This document shows, one piece after another, positions 7,771-15,580 of a stretch of DNA of 64,000 nt; the first letter of the stretch is position 1; every line of letters begins with the position of its first letter. Under the pieces are notes generated by a model. That model ran no database searches. It was not told the DNA's origin and was given only the letters and a program-made list of their open reading frames with translations. Source of the stretch: an uncultured Eubacteriales bacterium (GTDB lineage Bacteria; Bacillota; Clostridia; Oscillospirales; CAG-272); the NCBI GenBank assembly GCA_958352145.1, contig CATWNM010000002.1, forward strand, positions 1 to 64,000. Reading direction: 5' to 3'. The position numbers and the translations under genes are program-made.

Positions 7771-8487
7771 ATGGCCAAAACAGCAGAAATGAAGATCATC
7801 GCGCACATTTGTACGGAGTTTCCGGAGAAGTTCGGGATTCCGCGGCAGAGTGGACTGGCCGATACCCGCGCCACGGTCGTATTTGAGCCGGAGTTCCAAA
7901 ATCCGGACGCGCTGCGCGGACTCGAGGGATATTCGCATATTTGGCTGCTCTGGCAGTTTTCGTCCGCGCTGCGGGCGCGCTGGTTGCCGACGGTGCGGCC
8001 GCCGCGCCTTGGCGGGAATGCGCGCATGGGCGTATTTGCGACCCGCTCGCCGTTTCGGCCGAGTCCGATCGGGCTGTCCTCGGTGCGGCTGTGCGCTGTG
8101 GAGCTGCAAGGCGCCCGCGGTCCGCTTTTGCATGTGGCCGGGGCGGATCTGATGGACGGAACGCCGATTTTGGACATCAAGCCGTATCTTGCGTATACCG
8201 ACGCGCATCCCGATGCGGCGTCCGGCTTTGCCTGCGCGCCCGAAAACGGCCGTCTGGCCGTGGATTTTCCCCCGGCGCTTTTGGCGATGGTCCCGCCTGC
8301 GCGGCGCGCGGCGCTCTGCGAGGTGCTTGCGCAGGATCCGCGGCCTGCCTATCAGGACGCGCCCGCGCGGGTATACGGATTTTGCTTTGCAGGGATGGAG
8401 ATCCGGTTTTCGGTGGCGTCGGGACGGCTGACGGTCAAGCAGGTGTATCCGGCGGGGCGGACGGAGGACGGAAATTCGGCTGAATGA
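7771..8487 (+). CDS. trmO: tRNA (N6-threonylcarbamoyladenosine(37)-N6)-methyltransferase TrmO
   Basis: 238 residues of the TsaA/TrmO beta-barrel family. Key blocks are FGIPRQSGL (substrate loop), LEGYSHIWLLWQF, VFATRSPFRPSPIGLS (about residues 87-102, the S-adenosylmethionine-binding signature) and LDIKPYLAY. The enzyme methylates t6A37 of certain tRNAs, acting after TsaD, which is also in this window (36983-37984). The C-terminal part (about 150-238) matches the usual extra barrel of TrmO. The start at ATG 7771 is supported by AAAGGA upstream. Confidence 0.9.
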   Translation: MAKTAEMKIIAHICTEFPEKFGIPRQSGLADTRATVVFEPEFQNPDALRGLEGYSHIWLLWQFSSALRARWLPTVRPPRLGGNARMGVFATRSPFRPSPIGLSSVRLCAVELQGARGPLLHVAGADLMDGTPILDIKPYLAYTDAHPDAASGFACAPENGRLAVDFPPALLAMVPPARRAALCEVLAQDPRPAYQDAPARVYGFCFAGMEIRFSVASGRLTVKQVYPAGRTEDGNSAE

Positions 8488-8603
8488 CCACAAATTTGGC
8501 CCGCCGGCATGCTGCGGGCGCGCCCCGGATTGCCCGTGCGCTTTTGCGGGGCGCTCAGATTCAAAAAAGCGCCGCTTTTTGCGGCGAAGGAGGCGTGTAA
8601 ATT

Positions 8604-9491
8604 TTGGAAACCGTTGTTTCGGTGGAGACGATGCGCCGCTCGGATGCCGCCACGATCGCGGGCGGCGTTGCTGGCAGAACGCTGATGTACCGCGCGGGCG
8701 AGGGAATTTTTTCCGCGTATCCGTGGCGCGGGCCCGTCGCGGTCGTCTGCGGCAGCGGAAACAACGCAGGTGACGGCTATGTGCTCGCGCTTTTGCTGAA
8801 GCGCGCGGGCATTCCCTGCCGGATCTTTCTGCCGGAGGCGCGTTTTTCAGAGGACGGCCGGTTTTATTTTGAAGAATGCCGCGCAGCGGGGATCGGTTTT
8901 GAGGTTTGCGGCGGCGCGCCGGATTTTACGGGCTATGCCGAAATTGCCGATTGCCTGCTTGGCACCGGCTTTCGCGGCGAGGTGCGCGGCGAAGCCGCGA
9001 AGGTGATTTGCCGGATCAATCAGAGTTCTGCGGCTGTGATCAGCGCGGATATCAACAGCGGCCTTTCGGGCGACGGATTTTCGTCCGGCCTGTGCGTCGC
9101 CTCCGCGCTCACCGTTTCGGTGGGATATTATAAAACCGGGCATTTTCTTGGCGCGGCGGATGAAAAGATTGGTCGCCTGAAGAACTGCGAGATCGGGATT
9201 GGCCTTTGCGGCGAGGGCTATCCTCTGTTTGCCGGTGGGGAGTCGGCCGCGTTTTCCGCGCGTTTTGGTGAGACGCCCGCGGCGTTTTTTGCCGGTGCGG
9301 CCGTGTACAGCACGGCGGACTTTGCGCGGCGTACTGGCTCGGACACGCAGTGCACACCCGCGGAAGCGGCGCGGAAATACGCGCGGCGCACCGGCCGGCA
9401 TGTTGTCCTTTGCGGGCGCGTTTCGCTGATTACCGACGGCGAGGGGATTGGTTTTTGGTGCGGCGGCGGGGATATCACGAAAAATTTTTGA
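8604..9491 (+). CDS. nnrE: NAD(P)HX epimerase-like (YjeF N-terminal) protein with an atypical C-terminal tail
   Basis: TTG start at 8604, ten bases after GGAGG; 295 residues. Residues 1-210 match the YjeF-N epimerase: VVCGSGNNAGDGYVLA near residue 50 binds NAD(P)HX, and CLLGTGFRGEVRG and AVISADINSGLSGDG follow. The usual partner domain, the ADP-dependent dehydratase NnrD of about 280 residues, is missing. Residues 210-295 keep a short stretch, RHVVLCGRVSLITDGEG followed by GGGDI, that recalls the NnrD segment VVLKG...GSGDVL, then stop. It may be a collapsed fusion. Epimerase activity is likely, but dehydratase activity is not expected. Confidence 0.8.
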   Translation: METVVSVETMRRSDAATIAGGVAGRTLMYRAGEGIFSAYPWRGPVAVVCGSGNNAGDGYVLALLLKRAGIPCRIFLPEARFSEDGRFYFEECRAAGIGFEVCGGAPDFTGYAEIADCLLGTGFRGEVRGEAAKVICRINQSSAAVISADINSGLSGDGFSSGLCVASALTVSVGYYKTGHFLGAADEKIGRLKNCEIGIGLCGEGYPLFAGGESAAFSARFGETPAAFFAGAAVYSTADFARRTGSDTQCTPAEAARKYARRTGRHVVLCGRVSLITDGEGIGFWCGGGDITKNF

Positions 9492-9523
9492 GCGGATGCG
9501 TTTTTTCGCATCCGCCCAAAAAA
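9492..9523. terminator. Bidirectional terminator between convergent genes
   Basis: GCGGATGCG (9492-9500) pairs with CGCATCCGC (9507-9515) around a T6 loop, with an A run to the right that gives a T tract on the minus strand. It separates nnrE from the convergent lipoprotein gene. Confidence 0.75.
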
Positions 9524-9528
9524 ATCGT

Positions 9529-10062
9529 TTATTCGCCAAGCAGGCCGCCAAGGCCGCTGAGATAACTCAAAAGCCCGCCGGATATCGCATCCAGAAAATC
9601 GTCGTTGCCGTTTTCGTCGATCACCCATTCTCCGTCGGTTTTGACCATATTGACGGTGACGCTTTTGGTGACAGTGGGCGCGTCCGGCGCCGCCATCATT
9701 TCCAGCATGGCCTGACCGTCGGGATCCCAGTTCTCATCCGCAGCATGTGTAAACGCCTCGGCCAGATACTGTGAGAATACGGTTTTGATATCGGTCACGG
9801 TAATTTCCACTGCGACGGCCGCCGTGTTGCCGGAGATTTTTTCCTCACCGACTGTATAGCGCATATTCTCGTAAATGATCTTCTGCATTTCTATGTCCGC
9901 GTCGGTCAGCATTTCTCCGTCGGATGTCGAAGCCTCGCCTTTGCGCAACGCCTCAAGCTCTTCGGTCAGCACCTGCGAAGGGCTTTTGCCGCCGCAGGAA
10001 ACGAAAAAAACGGCCAAAAGCAGCAGCGCCGCGGCCAAAAATAAAGATGTCAGCTTTTTCAT
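9529..10062 (-). CDS. Putative lipoprotein of unknown function
   Basis: 177 residues starting MKKLTSLFLAAALLLLA; the FVSC lipobox puts the acylated Cys at about residue 22, followed by GGKSPSQ. The mature part has a helical region, EELEALRKGEAS, then beta-rich repeats (AAVAVEITVTD and TVTKSVTVNMVKTDGEWVID). That design resembles the DUF4878/DUF5105-type lipoproteins, small NTF2-like domains found on Firmicutes cell surfaces. The start is supported by AGGGGGA upstream. It should sit on the outer face of the membrane. It has its own promoter and terminator. Confidence 0.8.
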   Translation of the reverse strand: MKKLTSLFLAAALLLLAVFFVSCGGKSPSQVLTEELEALRKGEASTSDGEMLTDADIEMQKIIYENMRYTVGEEKISGNTAAVAVEITVTDIKTVFSQYLAEAFTHAADENWDPDGQAMLEMMAAPDAPTVTKSVTVNMVKTDGEWVIDENGNDDFLDAISGGLLSYLSGLGGLLGE

Positions 10063-10102
10063 GATTTCCCCCTGTGCAATCCGTATCAAAGAATATGACG
10101 AT

Positions 10103-10131
10103 ATTATACAGTATATGCGCGCAAAAGTCAA
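10103..10131 (-). promoter_or_regulatory. Promoter of the lipoprotein gene
   Basis: On the minus strand TTGACT (10126-10131) and TATAAT (10103-10108) are 17 bases apart, about 40 bases from the start codon. Confidence 0.75.
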
Positions 10132-10191
10132 CACGGCGTCCGGCCTTTTTTGAAAACGTTTGGCTGCGGGCGAAATCTTTTGACTTTGGCC

Positions 10192-10220
10192 TTGACAAAG
10201 AATTTATGCCGGTGTATAAT
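10192..10220 (+). promoter_or_regulatory. Promoter of the tRNA pair
   Basis: TTGACA and TATAAT with a 17-base spacer, ending 24 bases before the first tRNA; a near-consensus sigma-A promoter. Confidence 0.85.
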
Positions 10221-10244
10221 GATAAAGTATCGGACGGTAATTGC

Positions 10245-10321
10245 GGACCATTAGCTCAGTTGGTTAGAGCTACCGGCTCATAACCGGTCGGTCCTAGGTT
10301 CGAGTCCTAGATGGTCCACCA
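10245..10321 (+). tRNA. tRNA with CAT anticodon (Met, or lysidine-modified Ile2)
   Basis: The full cloverleaf is visible: acceptor GGACCAT/ATGGTCC, D-arm AGCTCAGTTGGTTAGAGCT, anticodon stem ACCGG/CCGGT with loop CTCATAA, T-arm with GGTTCGAGTCC, and encoded CCA. The GGACC acceptor resembles the Bacillus tRNA-Ile(CAU), so TilS-modified isoleucine tRNA is a real alternative to elongator Met. Confidence 0.95.
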
Positions 10322-10427
10322 AAGATATATCCGGCGGCAAGTTTTGCCGTGCGGAAGTTTTTCAAAGCGCACCGGCGCGCGGGGAACCCCGCGCGGGCGC
10401 GTTTGGCCGTGCATTGATACGGCGCAC

Positions 10428-10501
<74 letters not shown>

Positions 10502-10660
10502 TTTGAAGCCGACTTACGGACTGTAAAAAGTTCGTGAGTTTTTATTTTATATTAGAGTATTTGAATACGGGTAATATAAAATTTACGGATGAATTTTAAA
10601 GAGAAGTATGTAGAATAATTCTATAACTTTAAAAAATTGGAGGATTTTTTCAATTTTCTC

Positions 10661-10712
10661 TTGACAAAGCCGTGCGGCGTCCCTATAATATATAACATAT
10701 TAAACACATAGG
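10661..10712 (+). promoter_or_regulatory. Promoter of the isc operon with operator-like pattern
   Basis: TTGACA (10661-10666) and TATAAT (10684-10689) are 17 bases apart. The pattern CCTA (10682), AACATAT (10694-10700), TAGG (10709-10712), with 8-base gaps on both sides, overlaps the -10 box and start point. The same three blocks occur at the cysK and rrf2 promoters, which suggests Rrf2 control; that is an inference. Confidence 0.65.
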
Positions 10713-11138
10713 AATTATGTATTTGGAATTGGCAAAAAGCGCACGAAATTATCGACAAATTGAAAATCTTTTTTCTGCCGGATCGATGCTGCTTTGGGCT
10801 GTATCGATCCGATTTTTATGCAAAAAGCGTATGAATCAAGACAGCCGGCAAAAACTGAATAAGGCGGCAGCGGAAATGCCCGTCTCAGCGTGTCGAAAAA
10901 GTATTCGCACAAACAAAATACTATACAAGTTTCGTAAAAAAGGCGGCTTTGCCGGCTTTTTTACACCTTATGGCCGCATGAATGCCGCATAAGCGGCGCG
11001 AAGACGCGAGTGAACGCGGTCTTTTCCGGTGAAAAACTCTGTTTTTCGACAGTCTAAGACGACAGCGGAAATGCCGTCTTTCGCCGGCTTTTTTAAAATT
11101 ATCCGGATCGGGCATGCGGTCCGGCAGGAGGAACGAAA
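10713..11138 (+). promoter_or_regulatory. Long hairpin-rich leader of the isc operon
   Basis: Some 425 bases separate the promoter from iscS. A terminator-like hairpin lies at 10936-10962 (GGCGGC TTT GCCGGC flanked by an A run and a T6 tract, one mismatch). GAAAAAC/GTTTTTC forms a hairpin at about 11030-11046. The block CAGCGGAAATGCC occurs twice (10868 and 11063), the second followed by CGCCGGCTTTTTT. A 91-codon frame from 10717 has no coding character. The arrangement suggests attenuation, but no known riboswitch or T-box signature is present. Confidence 0.45.
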
Positions 11139-12329
11139 ATGAGCATCTATGCGGATAACGCGGCAACCACCAAAATGAGCAAAACGGCCATCGATGCCAT
11201 GCTCCCCTATTTAGATCAGATATACGGAAATCCCTCCAGCCTGCACAGCGCGGGACAGAGGGCGGCGGAGGCGCTCGCGCAGGCGAGAGAAACCATAGCC
11301 GGCGTGCTCGGCTGCACGGCGCGGGAGATTTATTTCACCTCCGGCGGCAGCGAGGCGGACAACCAGGCGATCCTGTCGGCCGCCGCAGCGGGAGAGCGAA
11401 AAGGAAAAAAGCATATTGTCTCCAGCACGATCGAGCACCACGCCGTGCTGCACACGCTGGAAAAGCTTCAAAAACGCGGCTTTGAAATTACGCTGCTGGA
11501 CGCACACGAAAACGGAATCGTCCATCCGGAGGAGCTTGCCGCGGCCATTCGCCCCGACACGGCGCTTGTGACCATCATGTACGCCAACAATGAGATCGGT
11601 TCCATCCAGCCGGTTGCAAAGCTCGGGCGAATCTGCCGGGAAAAGGGCGTGCTCTTCCATACCGACGCGGTACAGGCGGTGGGCCATGTGCCCATCAACG
11701 TGGCGGAGGAAAACATCGACATGCTGTCCCTGGCCGCGCATAAATTCCACGGCCCCAAGGGCATCGGCGCGCTGTATGCCAAAAAAGGGCTGACGCTCAT
11801 CAATCTGATCGAGGGCGGCGCGCAGGAGCGCGGCAGGCGTGCCGGCACGGAAAATCTTCCGGCAATCATGGGGATGGCCGCCGCACTGAGCGAGGCCGCC
11901 GGACATGCGGAGGAAAACGCCGCAAAGCTGATTCCCCTGCGGGATCGGCTGATCCGGGCGCTGACCGAAATCCCGCACACCGTTCTCAACGGGGATCCGG
12001 TTCTCCGCCTGCCGGGCAACGTCAACGTCTGCTTCGAGGGGATCGAGGGGGAATCGCTGCTGCTGCTCTTAGATGAGCGCGGCATCTGCGCCTCTTCCGG
12101 CTCCGCCTGCACTTCGGGATCGCTCGATCCCAGCCATGTGCTGCTGGCCATCGGCCGTCCCCATGAAATTGCGCACGGCTCCCTGCGGCTGTCGCTGTCG
12201 GAGGAAAATACGAAAGAAGAAGTTGAAACGATGATTCAAGCGATCGGCGAAGTCGTGTCCTATCTCCGGGGCATGTCCCCGATCTGGAGAGATTTACAGG
12301 AGGGCAAAAGAAGCTATGTTATACAGTGA
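11139..12329 (+). CDS. iscS: Cysteine desulfurase IscS/NifS
   Basis: 396 residues; GGCAGGAGG precedes ATG 11139. A fold-type I PLP enzyme that takes sulfur from cysteine as a persulfide. Visible are YADNAATT at the N-terminus, SGGSEADNQAI, the HHAVLHTLE region, HTDAVQAVGH, the PLP lysine in LAAHKFHGPKG (about residue 204), and the persulfide cysteine in SSGSACTSG (about 325) on a loop of the IscS (group I) type. It overlaps iscU by 14 bases, implying translational coupling. The downstream genes are sulfur acceptors (IscU, MnmA) and PLP synthesis, so the product probably serves Fe-S assembly and tRNA thiolation. Confidence 0.95.
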   Translation: MSIYADNAATTKMSKTAIDAMLPYLDQIYGNPSSLHSAGQRAAEALAQARETIAGVLGCTAREIYFTSGGSEADNQAILSAAAAGERKGKKHIVSSTIEHHAVLHTLEKLQKRGFEITLLDAHENGIVHPEELAAAIRPDTALVTIMYANNEIGSIQPVAKLGRICREKGVLFHTDAVQAVGHVPINVAEENIDMLSLAAHKFHGPKGIGALYAKKGLTLINLIEGGAQERGRRAGTENLPAIMGMAAALSEAAGHAEENAAKLIPLRDRLIRALTEIPHTVLNGDPVLRLPGNVNVCFEGIEGESLLLLLDERGICASSGSACTSGSLDPSHVLLAIGRPHEIAHGSLRLSLSEENTKEEVETMIQAIGEVVSYLRGMSPIWRDLQEGKRSYVIQ

Positions 12330-12756
12330 AAAAGTCATGGATCATTTTAAAAATCCCCGCAACGTCGGCGTTATTGAGGATGCCGACGGCATTGGAGAAG
12401 TAGGCAACGCCAAATGCGGCGACATCATGAAAATCTATTTGAAAATCGACGGCGGCAGAATTACCGACGTGAAATTCAATACCTTTGGCTGTGGCAGCGC
12501 CATCGCATCCAGTTCGATGGCGACCGAGATGATTAAAGGCAAACCGCTTTCCGAAGCGCTGGAATTGACGAACAAAGCGGTCGTCGAGGCGCTGGACGGG
12601 CTTCCCGCCCACAAACTGCACTGCTCCGTGCTCGCGGAGGAAGCCGTTAAGGCTGCGATCAAGGACTATTATGATAAGAACGGCATCGAATACGATCACA
12701 GCGTATTTCCCGACTGCGATTCCTGCGCGCACTGCGCCGGCGGAGAATGCCGCTGA
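12316..12756 (+). CDS. iscU: Fe-S cluster assembly scaffold IscU/NifU N-terminal type
   Basis: 146 residues. The three scaffold cysteines are C34 (GNAKCGD), C59 (TFGCGSA) and C103 (KLHCSVL). The protein matches NifU-like scaffolds adjacent to iscS in Clostridia. Odd feature: the C-terminal tail adds C134, C137, C140 and C145 in FPDCDSCAHCAGGECR, a compact Cys cluster beyond the usual fold. It could bind metal or a second cluster, or take part in transfer. GGAGG lies 12 bases before the ATG, inside the end of iscS. Overlap with the next gene is 10 bases. Confidence 0.93.
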   Translation: MLYSEKVMDHFKNPRNVGVIEDADGIGEVGNAKCGDIMKIYLKIDGGRITDVKFNTFGCGSAIASSSMATEMIKGKPLSEALELTNKAVVEALDGLPAHKLHCSVLAEEAVKAAIKDYYDKNGIEYDHSVFPDCDSCAHCAGGECR

Positions 12757-13835
12757 AAACGATGAATAAAAAAACTGTAATCGCGATGAGCGGCGGCGTG
12801 GACTCCAGCGTTGCCGCCTATCTGATGAAAGCGCAGGGGTACGACTGTATCGGCGTGACCATGAAGCTCTTTCATAACGAGGACACCGGCGCTCCGGACG
12901 CGCGCACCTGCTGTTCTCTGGAGGATGTCGAGGATGCCCGAAGCGTGGCCTTCAGGCTGGGCATCCCCTATTACGTATTTAATTTTTCCGATCGCTTCGA
13001 GGCGGAGGTGATCGGGCGGTTTACCGCCGCCTACGAAAACGGACGTACGCCGAATCCTTGTATCGACTGCAACCGTTTTTTGAAATTTGATAAGCTGCAC
13101 CACCGCGCGCAGGAACTTGGGTACGATTTTGTGGCGACCGGGCATTACGCCCGCATCGAATACGACGAAGTTTTGGGTCGCTACCTGCTGAAAAAAGCGA
13201 CGGATCCCGGCAAGGATCAGAGCTATGTCCTCTATACCCTGACGCAGGCGCAGCTTGCGCATACGAAGTTCCCGCTCGGCGGCATGACCAAGCCGGAGGT
13301 GCGGGAGATCGCCAAAGAACAAGGATTCGTCAACGCGCGTAAGCGCGACAGTCAGGATATTTGCTTTGTACCAAACGGCGATTATGCGGATTTTATTGAA
13401 AGGCGAACTGGGAAAAAATGTCCGGAGGGCAACTTTATCGACCGGGACGGGCATATTCTCGGCAAACACCGCGGAATCATCCGTTATACGATCGGACAGA
13501 GGAAAGGGCTTGGCCTCTCTTTGCCCGAACCCATGTATGTATGCGCGGTCAATCCGGCGGACAACACCGTCGTTTTAGGCAAAGAAGCGGAACTGTACAC
13601 ACGGACACTGACCGCAAAAGACATCAACCTGATTTCCGTTTCCTGCATCGAAAAGCCCCTCCGTGTAAAAGCAAAGATCCGTTACCGGCAGGCAGAGCAA
13701 CAGGCGTCCGTCACACAGACGGATGCGGATACGCTGAAAATAGAATTCGATGCGCCGCAGCGCGCGGCTACAAAAGGACAATCGGTCGTTCTGTACGACG
13801 GCGACACCGTCGTCGGCGGCGGAACGATTGAATAA
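12747..13835 (+). CDS. mnmA: tRNA-specific 2-thiouridylase MnmA
   Basis: 362 residues from ATG 12747; an ATG at 12762 (MNKKTVIAMSGGVDSS) is an equally plausible start and neither has a strong ribosome binding site. The PP-loop SGGVDSS binds ATP; the catalytic pair is the Cys in NGRTPNPCIDCN (about residue 107) and the Cys in QDICFVPNG (about 206). A C-terminal beta-barrel domain is present (PMYVCAVNPADNTVVLG). It makes s2U34 in Glu, Gln and Lys tRNAs using sulfur relayed from IscS, which fits its place directly after iscS-iscU. Confidence 0.93.
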   Translation: MPLKTMNKKTVIAMSGGVDSSVAAYLMKAQGYDCIGVTMKLFHNEDTGAPDARTCCSLEDVEDARSVAFRLGIPYYVFNFSDRFEAEVIGRFTAAYENGRTPNPCIDCNRFLKFDKLHHRAQELGYDFVATGHYARIEYDEVLGRYLLKKATDPGKDQSYVLYTLTQAQLAHTKFPLGGMTKPEVREIAKEQGFVNARKRDSQDICFVPNGDYADFIERRTGKKCPEGNFIDRDGHILGKHRGIIRYTIGQRKGLGLSLPEPMYVCAVNPADNTVVLGKEAELYTRTLTAKDINLISVSCIEKPLRVKAKIRYRQAEQQASVTQTDADTLKIEFDAPQRAATKGQSVVLYDGDTVVGGGTIE

Positions 13836-13855
13836 GGACAAAGGAGATATGACCG

Positions 13856-14731
13856 ATGGTAAACAAAAGATTTGAACTAAATAAGAATTTGGCGCAGATG
13901 TTAAAGGGCGGCGTCATTATGGACGTCACCACGCCTGAGCAAGCCAAAATCGCAGAAGCGGCCGGCGCCTGCGCCGTCATGGCGCTGGAGCGGATTCCCG
14001 CGGACATTCGCGCCGCGGGCGGCGTTTCCCGCATGAGCGACCCGAAGATGATTAAAGGGATCCAAAACGCCGTCTCCATCCCCGTCATGGCGAAGTGCCG
14101 GATCGGACATTTTGCAGAGGCGCAGATTTTACAGGCAATTGAGATCGATTACATTGACGAGAGCGAAGTCCTCTCTCCGGCGGACGACAAATACCATATC
14201 GACAAAACGAAGTTCGACGTCCCCTTTGTCTGCGGCGCAAAGGATTTAGGCGAGGCGCTGCGGAGAATCAACGAGGGCGCCGCGATGATCCGCACCAAGG
14301 GCGAACCGGGCACCGGCGACGTCGTACAGGCCGTCCGCCATATGCGGATGATGCAGTCGGAGATCCGCCGGATCGGCTCTCTGTCCGAAGACGAATTGTT
14401 CGACGCGGCAAAGCTGATGCAGGTGCCCTATGATCTGGTCCTCTATGTGCACGAAAACAAGAAGCTTCCCGTGGTCAATTTTGCAGCGGGCGGCGTCGCT
14501 ACGCCTGCCGACGCGGCGCTGATGATGCAGCTCGGCGCAGAAGGCGTGTTCGTCGGGTCCGGCATCTTCAAGTCCGGCAACCCCGAAAAGCGCGCGGCGG
14601 CGATCGTCAAGGCGGTAACCAATTTCGACGATCCAAAGATGCTCGCGGCGCTTTCGGAAGATCTCGGCGAAGCGATGGTGGGGATCAATGAACAGGAGAT
14701 CGAACTTTTGATGGCGGAAAGAGGAAAGTAA
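13856..14731 (+). CDS. pdxS: Pyridoxal 5'-phosphate synthase subunit PdxS
   Basis: 291 residues, AAGGAG nine bases before ATG 13856. A (beta/alpha)8 barrel synthase that builds PLP from ribose 5-phosphate, glyceraldehyde 3-phosphate and ammonia. Visible are GGVIMDV near residue 18, the two active-site lysines in PVMAKCRIGHF (about 81) and IRTKGEPGTG (about 149), and the phosphate loops GGVATPADA and VGSGIFKSGNP. It lies 20 bases after mnmA and 3 bases before pdxT. Co-transcription with iscS would tie cofactor supply to the PLP enzyme IscS. Confidence 0.96.
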   Translation: MVNKRFELNKNLAQMLKGGVIMDVTTPEQAKIAEAAGACAVMALERIPADIRAAGGVSRMSDPKMIKGIQNAVSIPVMAKCRIGHFAEAQILQAIEIDYIDESEVLSPADDKYHIDKTKFDVPFVCGAKDLGEALRRINEGAAMIRTKGEPGTGDVVQAVRHMRMMQSEIRRIGSLSEDELFDAAKLMQVPYDLVLYVHENKKLPVVNFAAGGVATPADAALMMQLGAEGVFVGSGIFKSGNPEKRAAAIVKAVTNFDDPKMLAALSEDLGEAMVGINEQEIELLMAERGK

Positions 14732-14734
14732 ACC

Positions 14735-15307
14735 ATGCAGATTGCCGTCCTTGCCCTGCAGGGGGCGTTTATCGAACATGAAAATATGCTTGCCCGTCTC
14801 GGCGTTTCTTCTTTTGAGATTCGCCAGGAAAGAGATTTGGACAAGTCGTTCGACGGGTTGATTATTCCCGGCGGGGAAAGCACCGTACAGGGCAAGCTTA
14901 TGCGTGATCTGGGACTTTTCGACCCGCTGAAAGCGCGTATTGAAGCCGGGATGCCCGTATTTGGGACATGCGCCGGCCTTCTCCTTTTGGCGAAAAAAAT
15001 CGAAAACGACGACCGGCGGCACTTTGCCACGATGGACATAACCGCCGTGCGCAACGCCTACGGCCGGCAGCTTGGCAGCTTTTATACGGAAGCGGAATTC
15101 AAGGGAATCGGGAAGATTCCGATGACCTTTATCCGCGCGCCGTATATAGAGTCGATAGCGGGCGGTGCCGAAATTCTCGCCGAAGCGGGCGGGCATATCG
15201 TCGCCGCACGAGAAGGCCAGCAGCTTGTCACCGCCTTTCATCCGGAACTCAGCAAAGATTTGTCGGTGCACAGCTACTTTTTGGATATGATTGCCCGACA
15301 GGGATAA
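14735..15307 (+). CDS. pdxT: Pyridoxal 5'-phosphate synthase glutaminase subunit PdxT
   Basis: 190 residues, a class I glutamine amidotransferase that feeds ammonia to PdxS. Signatures: VLALQGAFIEH at the start, PGGEST (about 47), nucleophile Cys in FGTCAGLLLLA (about 78), and the His/Glu pair in TAFHPELSKD (about 170). AGAGGAAAG precedes the ATG, 3 bases after pdxS. Probably the last gene of the isc-pdx operon; no strong terminator was identified in the 270 bases that follow. Confidence 0.95.
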   Translation: MQIAVLALQGAFIEHENMLARLGVSSFEIRQERDLDKSFDGLIIPGGESTVQGKLMRDLGLFDPLKARIEAGMPVFGTCAGLLLLAKKIENDDRRHFATMDITAVRNAYGRQLGSFYTEAEFKGIGKIPMTFIRAPYIESIAGGAEILAEAGGHIVAAREGQQLVTAFHPELSKDLSVHSYFLDMIARQG

Positions 15308-15580
15308 ACTTTTGTGAAAAGCCTTGCTGAAATTGCGGCCACTTGACAAAGAGCCGCCGGGTATTCAGAAGCGCGATTCATATTCCGTCTTCTCAAGTAA
15401 AAACCTGTTCGGAAATTCAGCACGGGTATTCGTCGCACGTAGCGTTTCATCAGAAAAACACGGATTTCAAAAAAACTTCTTTTTTCCGTTTTTGATTTGC
15501 TTTTTGGCAAGGGATCCACGTCCGCTTTCGCATAATCGAACGCCGGGATGCGAAAGATAAACAAAAGGATGAAAGAGGTG

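Noticed and set aside
10717..10992. A 91-codon gene in the isc leader
   Set aside because: Its ATG lies within a few bases of the promoter, with no ribosome binding site, no family resemblance and it crosses the terminator-like hairpin.
10713..11138. T-box or SAM riboswitch before iscS
   Set aside because: The AGGGTGG-type T-box sequence and SAM aptamer signature words are absent.
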